The notes: a model not told the origin generated them from the sequence alone. A stretch of DNA of 20,517 bases from B16-G9 sp964400655 (GCA_964400655.1 CAYNVN010000128.1:1-20517), one strand, 5' to 3'. Positions 7,785 through 15,966 are shown, numbered from the stretch's first letter. Numbers and translations are program-made.

Positions 7785-8281
7785 TCAAAAAGAAAATTTG
7801 TATGCTTGGGGCTTTTGCCGTTGGAAAAACAAGCCTTGTTCAACGTTTTGTTAACAGTATTTTTTCCGAAAAATATCAAACCACCATCGGTGTTAAAATT
7901 GACCAGAAAATAGTTAAGATAAATGAACGGGAGATAAATTTAATGCTTTGGGATATTCATGGCGAAGATAACTTTCAAAAAGTTAAACCTTCCTATATTA
8001 TGGGGGCGGCCGGTTATTTTATTGTAGTGGATGTAACCCGTGGCGACACCCTTGAGGTGGGAATGAGCCTGCAAAAAATGGCAGATAATATGAGTAACGG
8101 GGCCCCGTACATTGTTCTTTTTAACAAAACCGACCTCGATAAAGAGGAATGGGATATCTCTGATTCGGTTATTAACGACCTTAAAAATAGCGGTGTAAAT
8201 GTTATCCTTACAAGTGCCAAAGAGGGAACAGGTGTTGAGGAGGCTTTTACCGGTTTAACCCAAATGATGATAAATAACTGA
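7781..8281 (+). CDS. Rab-like small Ras-family GTPase
   Basis: The 166-residue protein is a single G domain of typical Ras/Rab length. Motifs visible: P-loop G10-x4-G15-K16-T17, switch I Thr (T34/T35 in YQTTIG), G3 W57-D58-I59-H60-G61-E62, G4 NKTD at 115-118, and G5 TSAK at 144-147. All nucleotide-binding motifs are intact. The G3 motif is altered, however: Rab proteins have WDTAGQE, here it is WDIHGED, so the catalytic Gln is Glu62 and the Ala is His60. In Ras, loss of this Gln lowers intrinsic hydrolysis. There is no C-terminal Cys for lipidation, so membrane recruitment would need a partner such as the upstream OmpA-like protein. The start codon overlaps that gene's stop by 4 bp, and the histidine kinase starts 5 bp downstream. 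It resembles Rab-like bacterial GTPases rather than MglA. Function is inferred from context only. Confidence 0.93.
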   Translation: MIKKKICMLGAFAVGKTSLVQRFVNSIFSEKYQTTIGVKIDQKIVKINEREINLMLWDIHGEDNFQKVKPSYIMGAAGYFIVVDVTRGDTLEVGMSLQKMADNMSNGAPYIVLFNKTDLDKEEWDISDSVINDLKNSGVNVILTSAKEGTGVEEAFTGLTQMMINN

Positions 8282-8286
8282 GTGCT

Positions 8287-9798
8287 ATGTTAAATGAACT
8301 ACCCATACAGGTTACCGATTATCTTTTGAATAAAATAAACCCTTTTACAGGATTACTGATTCTACGCCTAAATAATAAAGGTGTGATTGACAAATGGAAA
8401 GGTAACCCGAAAGATTATTTATGCAACGAAATAAAAAAAGGAGTACGTGTTGACGAATTGATTCCCGCTCTAACGGGTCTCATTCCGTTTGATTCCGAAA
8501 GTATAAAACTTACCCGCCTTCAGCTTAAAGACGATAAATATACTGACGTTCACATTGTTAAAGATAACGGAAACTACTGGATAATTTTTGTGGATCAAAC
8601 CAAAGAAGTGGACAAACTGAAAGACCTTTTACAGAATATGAACGAAAGGGAGTTGCACGAAAAAGATGCTTACGAAAATCCGTTTAAAAATGTTGACAGG
8701 CTTAACTTTGCCACTTTTCGTAAAGAAAAACAAAATGGTTTTTGCCTGTTGCCAAATGTTCCGGAGTGGCTTAAAAAACACCCTCTGTATAATACAAAAA
8801 CCAACGAGCTTGACCCTGTAAAAGCATTCCCGTTCCTCGAAGTCTTTTTTGTCGAAATTGGCAATTTCTGGAAAGATTATGAAGAAAATTATATTGTTTC
8901 GGAAACATGGAGCGAAACTTTCGGTGGAAAAGATCATTACATGAGAGCTTTTGCCGTTAACTTTAACGAAGAAAATTATCTTTTCATCAAATCGTTTATA
9001 CGTGAAGGGGTTGAAGAACAAAACCTGTTACAGGCTTTTCGCGACAGTGCCCTCGCATTCGACAAACTGGCCAAAGCCGAAAAAAAATTAAAGGAACTGC
9101 TGGTTTATAAAAATAAATTCAATTCCATTATCTCGCACGACCTGCGCGCACCCATTGCAGCGGTTTTAGGAGTGGTTGATCTTATCTCTTCCGACGAAGA
9201 CGAACTGAATAAGCTCAATGAAGGCTATCGCGAGTTGTTGCTTAGCATTAAAGATGAAATGTTACGCCTGCTCGATTACAACGATAAACTCTATCATTGG
9301 GCAAACCTTGAGCTGGGTAATTTTAACCTGGAAATTCAGGAAGTATCCGTTTCGGAAATATTTGAAATTGCCGGCAATACCGCCAAAGGTAAATGCGATG
9401 AAAAAAATATCAAACTACAAGTTGAAATAGCAGAAGATAAAATATTTAAAGTTGATAAAACACTCTTTTTACAGGTATTAAACAATCTGCTTTCCAATGC
9501 AGTTAAGTTTACTCCCGAAGGTAATGATATCACTTTATCGGAGGTTGTTAATGACGGAAAACTGTTTATTAACGTACACGATACAGGCATTGGAATGAAA
9601 GAAGATGTTGTAAAAAATCTTTTTGAAGATTCGTTACGCGGCACAACAGTTGGTACCTCAGGCGAAAAAGGAACAGGATTGGGCCTTGGGATTATTAAAA
9701 AAGTAGTTGATGCCCACGGATTTGCCATTACGGCATCTTCAAAACCCGGCAAAGGAACAACCTTTAGCATTGAAATACCCGGAACGTCTGTCGTTTAA
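8287..9798 (+). CDS. Soluble PAS-type sensor histidine kinase linked to the GTPase
   Basis: The 503-residue protein has no membrane segment or signal peptide. Residues about 18-105 look like a PAS domain, with strands ending in DVHIV and YWIIFVDQT, followed by a helical linker (105-130). A second sensory region at about 155-240 contains the conserved-looking FPFLEVFFVEIGNFW. A coiled-coil helix (242-273) leads to HisKA with SHDLRAP (H284). The ATPase domain has the N box with N404, G1 DTGIGM from D432, and G2 GTGLGLG from G462. The protein ends 36 residues after the G2 motif, with no receiver or HPt domain and no response-regulator gene beside it, so the phosphate acceptor is elsewhere. The 5-bp gap to the GTPase gene implies co-translation. 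The N-terminal region resembles, from memory, PAS-like proteins encoded beside Rab-like GTPases in other phyla. That it responds to the GTPase state is inference. Confidence 0.92.
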   Translation: MLNELPIQVTDYLLNKINPFTGLLILRLNNKGVIDKWKGNPKDYLCNEIKKGVRVDELIPALTGLIPFDSESIKLTRLQLKDDKYTDVHIVKDNGNYWIIFVDQTKEVDKLKDLLQNMNERELHEKDAYENPFKNVDRLNFATFRKEKQNGFCLLPNVPEWLKKHPLYNTKTNELDPVKAFPFLEVFFVEIGNFWKDYEENYIVSETWSETFGGKDHYMRAFAVNFNEENYLFIKSFIREGVEEQNLLQAFRDSALAFDKLAKAEKKLKELLVYKNKFNSIISHDLRAPIAAVLGVVDLISSDEDELNKLNEGYRELLLSIKDEMLRLLDYNDKLYHWANLELGNFNLEIQEVSVSEIFEIAGNTAKGKCDEKNIKLQVEIAEDKIFKVDKTLFLQVLNNLLSNAVKFTPEGNDITLSEVVNDGKLFINVHDTGIGMKEDVVKNLFEDSLRGTTVGTSGEKGTGLGLGIIKKVVDAHGFAITASSKPGKGTTFSIEIPGTSVV

Positions 9799-9812
9799 TC
9801 GAAAGTTTCAAT

Positions 9813-11108
9813 ATGAACCGGCAAATCATAAGGCTGGCATTACCCAACATCATTACCAACATTACGGTTCCCCTTTTGGGTATTGTTGACCTTGCCCTGA
9901 TGGGCCATCTCGATAATCCGGTTTATATCGGTGCCATTGCCCTTGGCGGTACCATCTTCAATATTATTTACTCGGGGTTTTCGTTTCTACGCATGGGCAG
10001 CAGCGGTCTTACCGCACAGGCTTTTGGCGCAAAAAACAAAGAAGAGGTCACCCTGATTTTGCAACGGTCGTTGCTGGTGGGACTGGCATTGGCGGCCATG
10101 TTAATCACACTGCGCTATCCCATACAATGGGTGGCGCTGCATCTGCTTGACGGCACACCCGAAGTTAAAATGCTGGCCCGTGAATATTTCTACATCAGAA
10201 TTATTGCTGCACCGGCAACCCTGGGTCTCTATGCTTTTTACGGCTGGTTCCTCGGTGTTCAAAATGCCATTATTCCCATGATCCTTGCCGTAACGGTAAA
10301 TATGGTGAACATTGCCCTGAACTTTTTATTTGTCAAACATTTCAGCATGAAATCCGACGGGGTGGCATGGGCAAGTGTAATTGCACAATACAGCGGACTG
10401 CTGCTTGCAGGCATCTTCTTTTTGTTCAGGTTTAAAAATTATCACCTTCAATTCCGACTCAAACAAATAATTTATCCGCCTGCTTTGAGTAAGTTTTTCA
10501 GGGTAAACCGCGATATATTTATCCGTACCATTGTTTTTTTGTTTGTTTTGGCATTTTTTACCAGCCGCTCGGCAAAATCAGGAAACAATATCCTTGCGGT
10601 AAACACCCTCCTGTTTCAGCTGTTTTATTTCTTCAGCTATTTTGCCGACGGTTTTGCTTATGCCGCCGAGGCCCTTACCGGAAAAGCCAAAGGAGCAGGA
10701 AACAGAGATGAGCTGAAAGCAGTAATTAAAGGTGTATTTAACTGGGGTTGGGGAATTGCCCTGGCGTTTACGCTGATTTACGCATTCGGTTTAAATTCCA
10801 TTATGGCCCTTTTATCTGATAATCGCTATATCCTGCAACTTGCACGTGAGTATTATTTCTGGACCATCATCATTCCGCTTATCAGTATATCGGCCTTTAG
10901 CTGGGACGGTATTTTTATCGGTGCAACAGCCTCGCGTGCCATGCGAAATGTAAGCATTGTTGTTTCGCTGTTTGTATTTTTACCTGTTTATTATGCAGGT
11001 TCCTCCTTTATGGGTAATCATGCCCTGTGGCTGGCTTTCGATATGTTTTTGGTTGCCCGCAGTCTTGGCATGTGGTATTATGCCCGCAAAGGAGTGCTTT
11101 ACGTTTAA
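9813..11108 (+). CDS. MATE family efflux transporter, DinF-like
   Basis: The 431-residue protein is hydrophobic throughout, with about 12 membrane helices and the internal two-fold repeat of MATE transporters. The start is typical (LALPNIITNITVPLLGIVDLALMGH, with the helix-1 Pro and a Gly-His turn). The second half restarts near residues 230-245 after a basic loop (FFRVNRDIFIRT). Short length, a Thr/Ser-rich helix-2 region and the SGLTAQAFGAK motif fit the DinF branch. Family members export cationic drugs, toxins or metabolites in exchange for Na+ or H+. The substrate cannot be read from sequence. It begins 14 bp after the histidine kinase stop on the same strand, so it may be the last gene of that transcript, although this family also sits in many unrelated contexts. 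The 144 bp after it hold a likely promoter for argS. Confidence 0.93.
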   Translation: MNRQIIRLALPNIITNITVPLLGIVDLALMGHLDNPVYIGAIALGGTIFNIIYSGFSFLRMGSSGLTAQAFGAKNKEEVTLILQRSLLVGLALAAMLITLRYPIQWVALHLLDGTPEVKMLAREYFYIRIIAAPATLGLYAFYGWFLGVQNAIIPMILAVTVNMVNIALNFLFVKHFSMKSDGVAWASVIAQYSGLLLAGIFFLFRFKNYHLQFRLKQIIYPPALSKFFRVNRDIFIRTIVFLFVLAFFTSRSAKSGNNILAVNTLLFQLFYFFSYFADGFAYAAEALTGKAKGAGNRDELKAVIKGVFNWGWGIALAFTLIYAFGLNSIMALLSDNRYILQLAREYYFWTIIIPLISISAFSWDGIFIGATASRAMRNVSIVVSLFVFLPVYYAGSSFMGNHALWLAFDMFLVARSLGMWYYARKGVLYV

Positions 11109-11222
11109 GCACAATAGTGGAGAAAAAATATTTTTTTATCAAGTAGAAACTTTTCCTGCCGCGGTATTTTCCCTCTCCGGTTTAGCGCTTGATGGAGAAA
11201 ACAGAACTTAAATAGTTTTTAC

Positions 11223-11230
11223 TACTTTTG
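11223..11230 (+). promoter_or_regulatory. Candidate -7 box of argS
   Basis: TACTTTTG matches TAnnTTTG exactly and lies 22 bp before the argS start, with the CC that often follows it in this group. No convincing -33 box is present at 19-21 bp. The region 11109-11252 shows no gene. Confidence 0.45.
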
Positions 11231-11252
11231 CCGCTCAAAAAAAACTGAAAAA

Positions 11253-13040
11253 ATGATTGAACAATTGCTTACCGAAACCTTGAAACAAGCCGTTAAAACG
11301 CTTTACGGACAGGATGTAACGGAAAAGATGATTCAGCTGCAAAAAACACGCCCCGAGTTTGAAGGCGATCTTACCGTGGTGGTTTTTCCCCTGTTGCGTA
11401 TGTCGCGTAAAGGACCTGAGCAAACAGCCGAAGAGCTGGGAAAATATTTTGTTGAAAAGGTAACGCAAATTGAATCATACAATGTAATAAAAGGATTCTT
11501 AAACCTTTCGATAGCTTCCGATTATTGGATACATTTTTTCGACAGCAACAAAAGCAGGAACGATTTTGGCAAGAAACCCATAACCGAAACACAACCTGTG
11601 GTTATCGAATATTCGTCGCCCAATACCAATAAGCCGCTTCATCTTGGCCATATTCGCAACAACCTGCTGGGATGGTCGGTTTCCGAAATATTGGCTGCCA
11701 ACGGCGAAAACGTAAAAAAGGTAAATCTGGTTAACGATCGTGGTATTCACATCTGTAAATCCATGCTGGCATGGCAAAAATGGGGCGATGGCATAACTCC
11801 CGAAACTTCGGGTAAAAAAGGCGACAAACTGGTGGGCGATTTCTACGTGTTGTTCGATAAAAAATACAAAGAGGAGATTGCGCAGCTTGTGGCTGAAGGT
11901 ATGGACAAAGAAGTTGCCGCACAAGAGGCTCCGCTGCTTATTGAAGCAAAAAAAATGCTGAAAAAGTGGGAAGAGGGCGATGAAGAGGTGCGTAAGCTCT
12001 GGTCGGAGATGAACGGTTGGGTTTACGATGGTTTTGATGTTACCTACAAACGGTTGGGCGTTTCGTTTGATAAAATATATTACGAATCGGATACCTATCT
12101 GCTGGGAAAAGCACTGGTGGAAGAAGGATTAAAAAAAGGAGTGTTCTTTAAAAAAGAGGACGGCTCGGTTTGGTGCGACCTGAGCAGCGAAGGGCTGGAT
12201 GAAAAACTGCTCCTCCGGGCTGACGGCACATCGGTATATATGACCCAGGATTTGGGAACAGCTGAGTTGCGATACAACGATTTTAATCCGCGCGAGCTGA
12301 TTTATGTTGTGGGAAACGAACAAAACTACCATTTTGAGGTACTGCGTCTTATTCTTAAAAAACTGGGGAAAAGCTGGGCCGAAAGCATTGTTCATCTTTC
12401 GTACGGTATGGTTGAGCTTCCGGCTGGTAAAATGAAATCGCGCGAAGGTACCGTAGTGGATGCCGACGACCTGATGGATGAAATGTATCTTACGGCAAAA
12501 AAAACCACCGAAGAGCTGGGAAAATATAACGACTTCAGCAACGAGGAGGCCGACAATCTTTACCGGATGTTAAGTCTCGGTGCATTGAAATATTTTATTC
12601 TAAAGGTTGACCCGAAAAAAACCATGATGTTCAACCCTGCCGAGTCCATCGACTTTAACGGAAATACGGGGCCGTTTATTCAATACACCCATGCCCGTAT
12701 CCGGTCGGTAATCCGTAAGGGAACGGAGCAGGGACACAACTGGAGTGACAAAACTTTTGCAGGCATGGTACCTGCAGCCAAAGAAAAGTCGCTTATTAAG
12801 ATGCTTTACGATTTCCCGCAAACAGTTGAAACGGCTGCTGCAAACTTCAGCCCCGCTATGATTGCCAATTACGCATACGACCTTGCAAAAGAGTTCAACC
12901 AGTTCTATCAGGAAATTACCATTCTGAAAGAACCGGATGAACAAAAACGTAATTTCAGGCTTGCGTTGGCGGAGTTTACCGGCAACACCATTCGCACCGC
13001 CATGGGATTACTGGGAATAGAAGTCCCTGAAAGAATGTAA
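11253..13040 (+). CDS. argS: Arginyl-tRNA synthetase
   Basis: ArgS charges tRNA-Arg with arginine and ATP for protein synthesis. The 595-residue length is normal for a bacterial class I ArgRS. An N-terminal additional domain (about 1-110) precedes the catalytic core with the HIGH motif as HLGH at 130-133, within SSPNTNKPLHLGHIRNN. The second signature appears as KMKSREG at 393-399, the form seen in many bacterial ArgRS enzymes. The C-terminal anticodon-binding DALR domain starts near residue 465, just before TGPFIQYTHARIRS, and ends in the usual GIEVPERM tail. The ATG at 11253 is the first in frame and fits the N-terminal domain. A candidate -7 box lies 22 bp upstream. The gene converges on the rubrerythrin gene, with only 6 bp between their ends and no recognisable terminator in that gap. 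Confidence 0.98.
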   Translation: MIEQLLTETLKQAVKTLYGQDVTEKMIQLQKTRPEFEGDLTVVVFPLLRMSRKGPEQTAEELGKYFVEKVTQIESYNVIKGFLNLSIASDYWIHFFDSNKSRNDFGKKPITETQPVVIEYSSPNTNKPLHLGHIRNNLLGWSVSEILAANGENVKKVNLVNDRGIHICKSMLAWQKWGDGITPETSGKKGDKLVGDFYVLFDKKYKEEIAQLVAEGMDKEVAAQEAPLLIEAKKMLKKWEEGDEEVRKLWSEMNGWVYDGFDVTYKRLGVSFDKIYYESDTYLLGKALVEEGLKKGVFFKKEDGSVWCDLSSEGLDEKLLLRADGTSVYMTQDLGTAELRYNDFNPRELIYVVGNEQNYHFEVLRLILKKLGKSWAESIVHLSYGMVELPAGKMKSREGTVVDADDLMDEMYLTAKKTTEELGKYNDFSNEEADNLYRMLSLGALKYFILKVDPKKTMMFNPAESIDFNGNTGPFIQYTHARIRSVIRKGTEQGHNWSDKTFAGMVPAAKEKSLIKMLYDFPQTVETAAANFSPAMIANYAYDLAKEFNQFYQEITILKEPDEQKRNFRLALAEFTGNTIRTAMGLLGIEVPERM

Positions 13041-13046
13041 CGGTTG

Positions 13047-13622
13047 TTAGTAATTCATTTCGTGAATCTCAAAATAGGATTGCGGGTGCAAACAGGCAGG
13101 GCATTTTTTAGGTGCTTTTTTACCCTCATGCAGATAACCGCAGTTACGGCATTTCCAAACAATCACTCCGTCGCGTTCAAAAACACGGCCCTCTTCCAGA
13201 TTTGAATACAGTTTACGGAATCTCTCTTCGTGGGCTTTTTCGGCACGTGCTATCATCCTGAAAGCAATGGCCACATCTTTAAAACCCTCTTTTTCGGCAA
13301 TATCGGCAAACTCGGGATAAAGTTCGGTCCACTCCTCATTTTCACCGTCGGCAGCAGCTTTCAGGTTTTCGAGGGTTGTGCCGATGATTCCTGCGGGATA
13401 AGCTGCCGTAATTTCAACCATACCACCCTCCAGAAATTTAAAAAACCGTTTGGCGTGTTCCTTTTCGTTCAGGGCTGTTTCGGCAAAAATGGCCGACATC
13501 TGCTCAAGTCCCTCTTTTTTTGCCTGTTTGGCAAAGTAATCGTATCGCATACGCGCCTGCGATTCACCGGCAAATGCTTTTAAAAGATTTTGCTCGGTTT
13601 GTGTTCCTTTAATCGAATTCAT
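13047..13622 (-). CDS. rbr: Rubrerythrin
   Basis: Rubrerythrin reduces hydrogen peroxide to water in anaerobes and microaerobes with electrons from NAD(P)H through rubredoxin-like carriers. The 191-residue protein has the classic two-domain form. The ferritin-like four-helix bundle carries the di-iron ligands (E20, E53 and H56 in ALNEKEH; E94/E97; E128 and H131 in ARAEKAHEERF). A C-terminal rubredoxin-like domain has a Cys4 iron site: C158/C161 (WKCRNCGY) and C174/C177 (KKCPACLH). All expected ligands are present. The gene stands alone, convergent with argS and divergent from the GreA-like gene. It points to an organism with an anaerobic or oxygen-limited life and a defence against oxygen exposure. 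Confidence 0.97.
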   Translation of the reverse strand: MNSIKGTQTEQNLLKAFAGESQARMRYDYFAKQAKKEGLEQMSAIFAETALNEKEHAKRFFKFLEGGMVEITAAYPAGIIGTTLENLKAAADGENEEWTELYPEFADIAEKEGFKDVAIAFRMIARAEKAHEERFRKLYSNLEEGRVFERDGVIVWKCRNCGYLHEGKKAPKKCPACLHPQSYFEIHEMNY

Positions 13623-13651
13623 ATTAATAACTTTTAAATGTTTATTAGTTT

Positions 13652-13659
13652 CAAAATTA
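13652..13659 (-). promoter_or_regulatory. Candidate -7 box of the rubrerythrin gene
   Basis: The minus strand reads TAATTTTG, a full match to TAnnTTTG, 30 bp before the start at 13622. No -33 box is seen at standard spacing, so this is tentative. Confidence 0.3.
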
Positions 13660-13702
13660 ATACCTATTGGATTAAGAATGAAAACAAATATCTGATTTTA
13701 TC

Positions 13703-13710
13703 TATTTTTG
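13703..13710 (+). promoter_or_regulatory. Candidate -7 box of the GreA-like gene
   Basis: TATTTTTG followed by CC matches TAnnTTTG and lies 16 bp before the ATG at 13727. No -33 box is evident at 19-21 bp. Confidence 0.33.
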
Positions 13711-13726
13711 CCCGAAATTTAAAACG

Positions 13727-14179
13727 ATGGAAACCAAAAATCTGAAAGAGCATTTGCTGAATTACTGCATCAATCACCAAAAAGATGTCATAGAACGGCT
13801 ACAAAAAGAGATTGATGATGCCCAAAAAATGGCCAACGATTACGGTGCTCCCAAAGACCGGTACGATTCGTTCAGAACCAAAATGATGCGGCAACGCGAT
13901 ATGTTTGCCCAACAACAGGCCAAAGCCAATACCGTTTTAAACACCCTTCATAAAATTTCGTTGGATAAAGAATTTGATAAAGTGGAATTTGGTTCAGTGG
14001 TTATTACCAACAAGCAAAAGCTGTTTGTGTCGGCAGGAATTGGAAAAATAGAAACCAACGGACAAACCTTTTATGCAATTTCTCCGATAGTTCCCATTTA
14101 CAAAGCCATGGAAGGCAAAAAAGCCGGAGATGAAGTTATCTTTAACGGTATGAAAATAGTAATAGAGAAGGTGTTTTAA
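13727..14179 (+). CDS. GreA/GreB-like protein (coiled coil plus FKBP-like C-terminal domain)
   Basis: The 150-residue protein has a helical, probably hairpin coiled-coil N-terminal part (about 15-77) and a small β-rich C-terminal domain (about 84-150). The C-terminal domain contains SPIVPIYKAMEGKKAGDEV, close to the SPLGKALLGKKVGDEV signature of Gre factors. Gre factors enter the RNA polymerase secondary channel and stimulate transcript cleavage, using two acidic residues at the coiled-coil tip. Here the tip region (MANDYGAPKDRYD, about 36-47) has acidic residues, but I cannot tell whether they are equivalent. It may be a Gre-like secondary-channel regulator rather than a true cleavage factor. 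Members of this Bacteroidota group are, as I recall, sometimes wrongly labelled 3-oxoacyl-ACP synthase; nothing here resembles a thiolase fold. It converges on the Memo gene with 3 bp between the ends. Confidence 0.75.
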   Translation: METKNLKEHLLNYCINHQKDVIERLQKEIDDAQKMANDYGAPKDRYDSFRTKMMRQRDMFAQQQAKANTVLNTLHKISLDKEFDKVEFGSVVITNKQKLFVSAGIGKIETNGQTFYAISPIVPIYKAMEGKKAGDEVIFNGMKIVIEKVF

Positions 14180-14182
14180 TCA

Positions 14183-14992
14183 TTACAGGATTACTGCAGA
14201 AGCATATCCCACCACACTGTTCCTGTCGCCCGAAACTTCGGCACTGGTACGATAATCCAATACGGCCGTTTTTAGACCCAGGCGGTTTACCGTATCGATT
14301 ATTGCTTTAACACCGGTTATGCCACAGGCTTCGCAACCCTGCTGCAACAGTTCAACATCGGCATGTTTAATGGCATTTAAACAAATGGCATCAAGCACTT
14401 CAGCCTCCCTGAGCGGATAGAAGTGGCTCAAATCGGTGCTGATAACCACTGCATTTGACTTGTCGGAAAGAACATATTGAACTATTGCGGCAACCTCCTG
14501 CCAGTCGGTATTGCCGTAAACAAGCTCAACGATTTTAGCCTGCGGGTTGTAGTGCTTAATAAAGGGCATTTGTGTTTCGGTGCTGTGTTCGCGATAATGA
14601 GTGTTCCCGGAAAAAATAAAGTGAAACCGGTCGTTAAGCTCATTAAGATACTCAATATCGGTTTCAATGTTTCCGCATGGAGTTTCATAATCTTTTGTAA
14701 AAGCAGCACTAATTTGTTCAATATAAACGTGATGCCCGGGCCCGATAACAACAATTCTTTTTGGTTTGGCGTTCGACAGCGCCTTGTGGGCGGCATTGGC
14801 GGTAAACCCGCTGTACACATAGCCTGCATGGGGAGCGATGATGGCACGGGGTTTAACGGTTAAATATTGAGGGTTGGCAATCGTATCGATTTTATCCGAA
14901 AACAGTTTTATAAACCGTTCAACATCGTTACAATCCGCCGGATAAAAGGTTCCGCGATTTCCCGCACGGCGTGTTTTAATGGTTATATCCAT
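14183..14992 (-). CDS. amrB: AmmeMemoRadiSam system protein B (Memo family)
   Basis: This 269-residue protein belongs to the Memo family, relatives of extradiol dioxygenases found in all domains of life. Motifs include the opening RRAGNRGTFYPAD, APHAGYVYSG with H55, IGPGHHVYI with H87/H88, the STDLSHF motif with H190, and C223 in CEACGITG. Human MEMO1 binds metal through three His and one Cys. H55, H87, H190 and C223 are likely counterparts by position, although I inferred this without an alignment. It is the last gene of a three-gene set with the radical SAM enzyme and AMMECR1; its ATG overlaps the radical SAM stop codon by 10 bp, so translation is probably coupled. The reaction is not established for this bacterial system. 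Confidence 0.93.
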   Translation of the reverse strand: MDITIKTRRAGNRGTFYPADCNDVERFIKLFSDKIDTIANPQYLTVKPRAIIAPHAGYVYSGFTANAAHKALSNAKPKRIVVIGPGHHVYIEQISAAFTKDYETPCGNIETDIEYLNELNDRFHFIFSGNTHYREHSTETQMPFIKHYNPQAKIVELVYGNTDWQEVAAIVQYVLSDKSNAVVISTDLSHFYPLREAEVLDAICLNAIKHADVELLQQGCEACGITGVKAIIDTVNRLGLKTAVLDYRTSAEVSGDRNSVVGYASAVIL

Positions 14993-15966
14993 ATTCCGCT
15001 TATTTTAGTGTTGCACTTTGGACAAACTCCCTCGTTTATAATATTCTTTGTAATAAAATAACCATTCCTTACAATAAGCTCATGGTTACAAACCGGACAA
15101 CGGGTAATGCCTTTTTCGGCAACATTGCCCTTGTAAATATATTGAAGACCCGCCTGTTTCCCTATGTCGTAAGCTGTTTGCAGTGCCTGCGACGGCGTAC
15201 GGTTTTTGTAGGTCATTTTGTATTGCGGATAAAAAGCCGAAATATGCCAGGGGATATCGGTACCCGTATGGGCAATAAATTGTGCAATTTTAGTAAGCTC
15301 GGCAGTGCTGTCGTTTTCGTCGGGAATCACCAGCGTGGTTATTTCCAGCCAAAAGCCGTTTTGTTTTAATCGTTTGATGGTGTCAAGCACACCGTCGAGA
15401 TTCCCCTTTAAAACCCGTTTGTAAAATTGGTGGCTGAAACCTTTCAGGTCGATGTTAAAGGCATCAATAATACCTTTCATATCTTCAATCATTTCAGGAC
15501 TTTCCATACCGTTTGAAACAAAGATGTTCCGTATTCCGTGTTGTTTGGCCAAAAGGGCAACATCTCTGGCAAATGGATAAAATACGGTGGGTTCGTTATA
15601 AGTATAGGCTATGGTTTGACAATGGTTTTCCAGCGCAAGCCTTACCAGCTGCTTAGGTTCAACAATGTGAGAGGAAGAAACATCTGCCGTTTGCGATATG
15701 TCCCAGTTTTGACAAAAAGGACACTGCAGGTTACAACCCACGGTACCTATGGAGAGCGCCGAAGATGCCGGTAAAAAATGATAAAGCGGCTTTTTTTCGA
15801 TGGGATCGATATTTACTGCAGCGGCTTTTCCGTAAACCAGATTTACCAGTTTCCCGTTTTGATTTTTATTAACACCGCAAATACCGGTTTTACCATCGTG
15901 AAGGTTACAGTAGTGGCGACACAACAAACATTTTATGCCTTTATCGGTGGTGGTGTAGTAGTTCAT
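14983..15966 (-). CDS. amrS: AmmeMemoRadiSam system radical SAM enzyme
   Basis: The 327-residue enzyme carries an N-terminal Cys-rich segment (C13, C16, C20, C30) like that of pyruvate-formate-lyase-activase relatives. The radical SAM triad follows as C78-x3-C82-x2-C85 in GCNLQCPFCQNWDIS, where the Trp-Asp/Glu after the motif is typical of this subfamily. A TIM-barrel body includes AYTYNEPTVF and VSNGMES. The C-terminus ends in a probable zinc ribbon (C290/C293 and C315/C318), usual for the longer members. It should cleave SAM to a 5'-deoxyadenosyl radical; the substrate is unknown. It sits between the AMMECR1 gene (4-bp ATGA overlap) and the Memo gene (10-bp overlap), the diagnostic context of the system. 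The alternative label, PFL-activating enzyme, is less likely because no glycyl radical enzyme is nearby. Confidence 0.95.
   Translation of the reverse strand: MNYYTTTDKGIKCLLCRHYCNLHDGKTGICGVNKNQNGKLVNLVYGKAAAVNIDPIEKKPLYHFLPASSALSIGTVGCNLQCPFCQNWDISQTADVSSSHIVEPKQLVRLALENHCQTIAYTYNEPTVFYPFARDVALLAKQHGIRNIFVSNGMESPEMIEDMKGIIDAFNIDLKGFSHQFYKRVLKGNLDGVLDTIKRLKQNGFWLEITTLVIPDENDSTAELTKIAQFIAHTGTDIPWHISAFYPQYKMTYKNRTPSQALQTAYDIGKQAGLQYIYKGNVAEKGITRCPVCNHELIVRNGYFITKNIINEGVCPKCNTKISGIWI

Noticed and set aside
7781..8281. Assignment of the GTPase as MglA
   Set aside because: The G3 motif is of the WDxxG type and the length and NKTD/TSAK motifs fit Rab-like proteins. No separate MglB gene is adjacent, although a Roadblock-like domain may be present in the upstream protein.
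9813..11108. The MATE transporter as an integral part of the GTPase signalling system
   Set aside because: Only the 14-bp gap links it; the family is common in unrelated contexts, so it is noted as possibly co-transcribed and no more.
13230..13583. A 117-codon plus-strand frame across the rubrerythrin gene
   Set aside because: It mirrors the rubrerythrin coding strand; the minus-strand frame carries every iron ligand.
13727..14179. 3-oxoacyl-ACP synthase, a label sometimes given to this group
   Set aside because: At 150 residues with a coiled coil and a Gre-like C-terminal domain, it has no condensing-enzyme motif.
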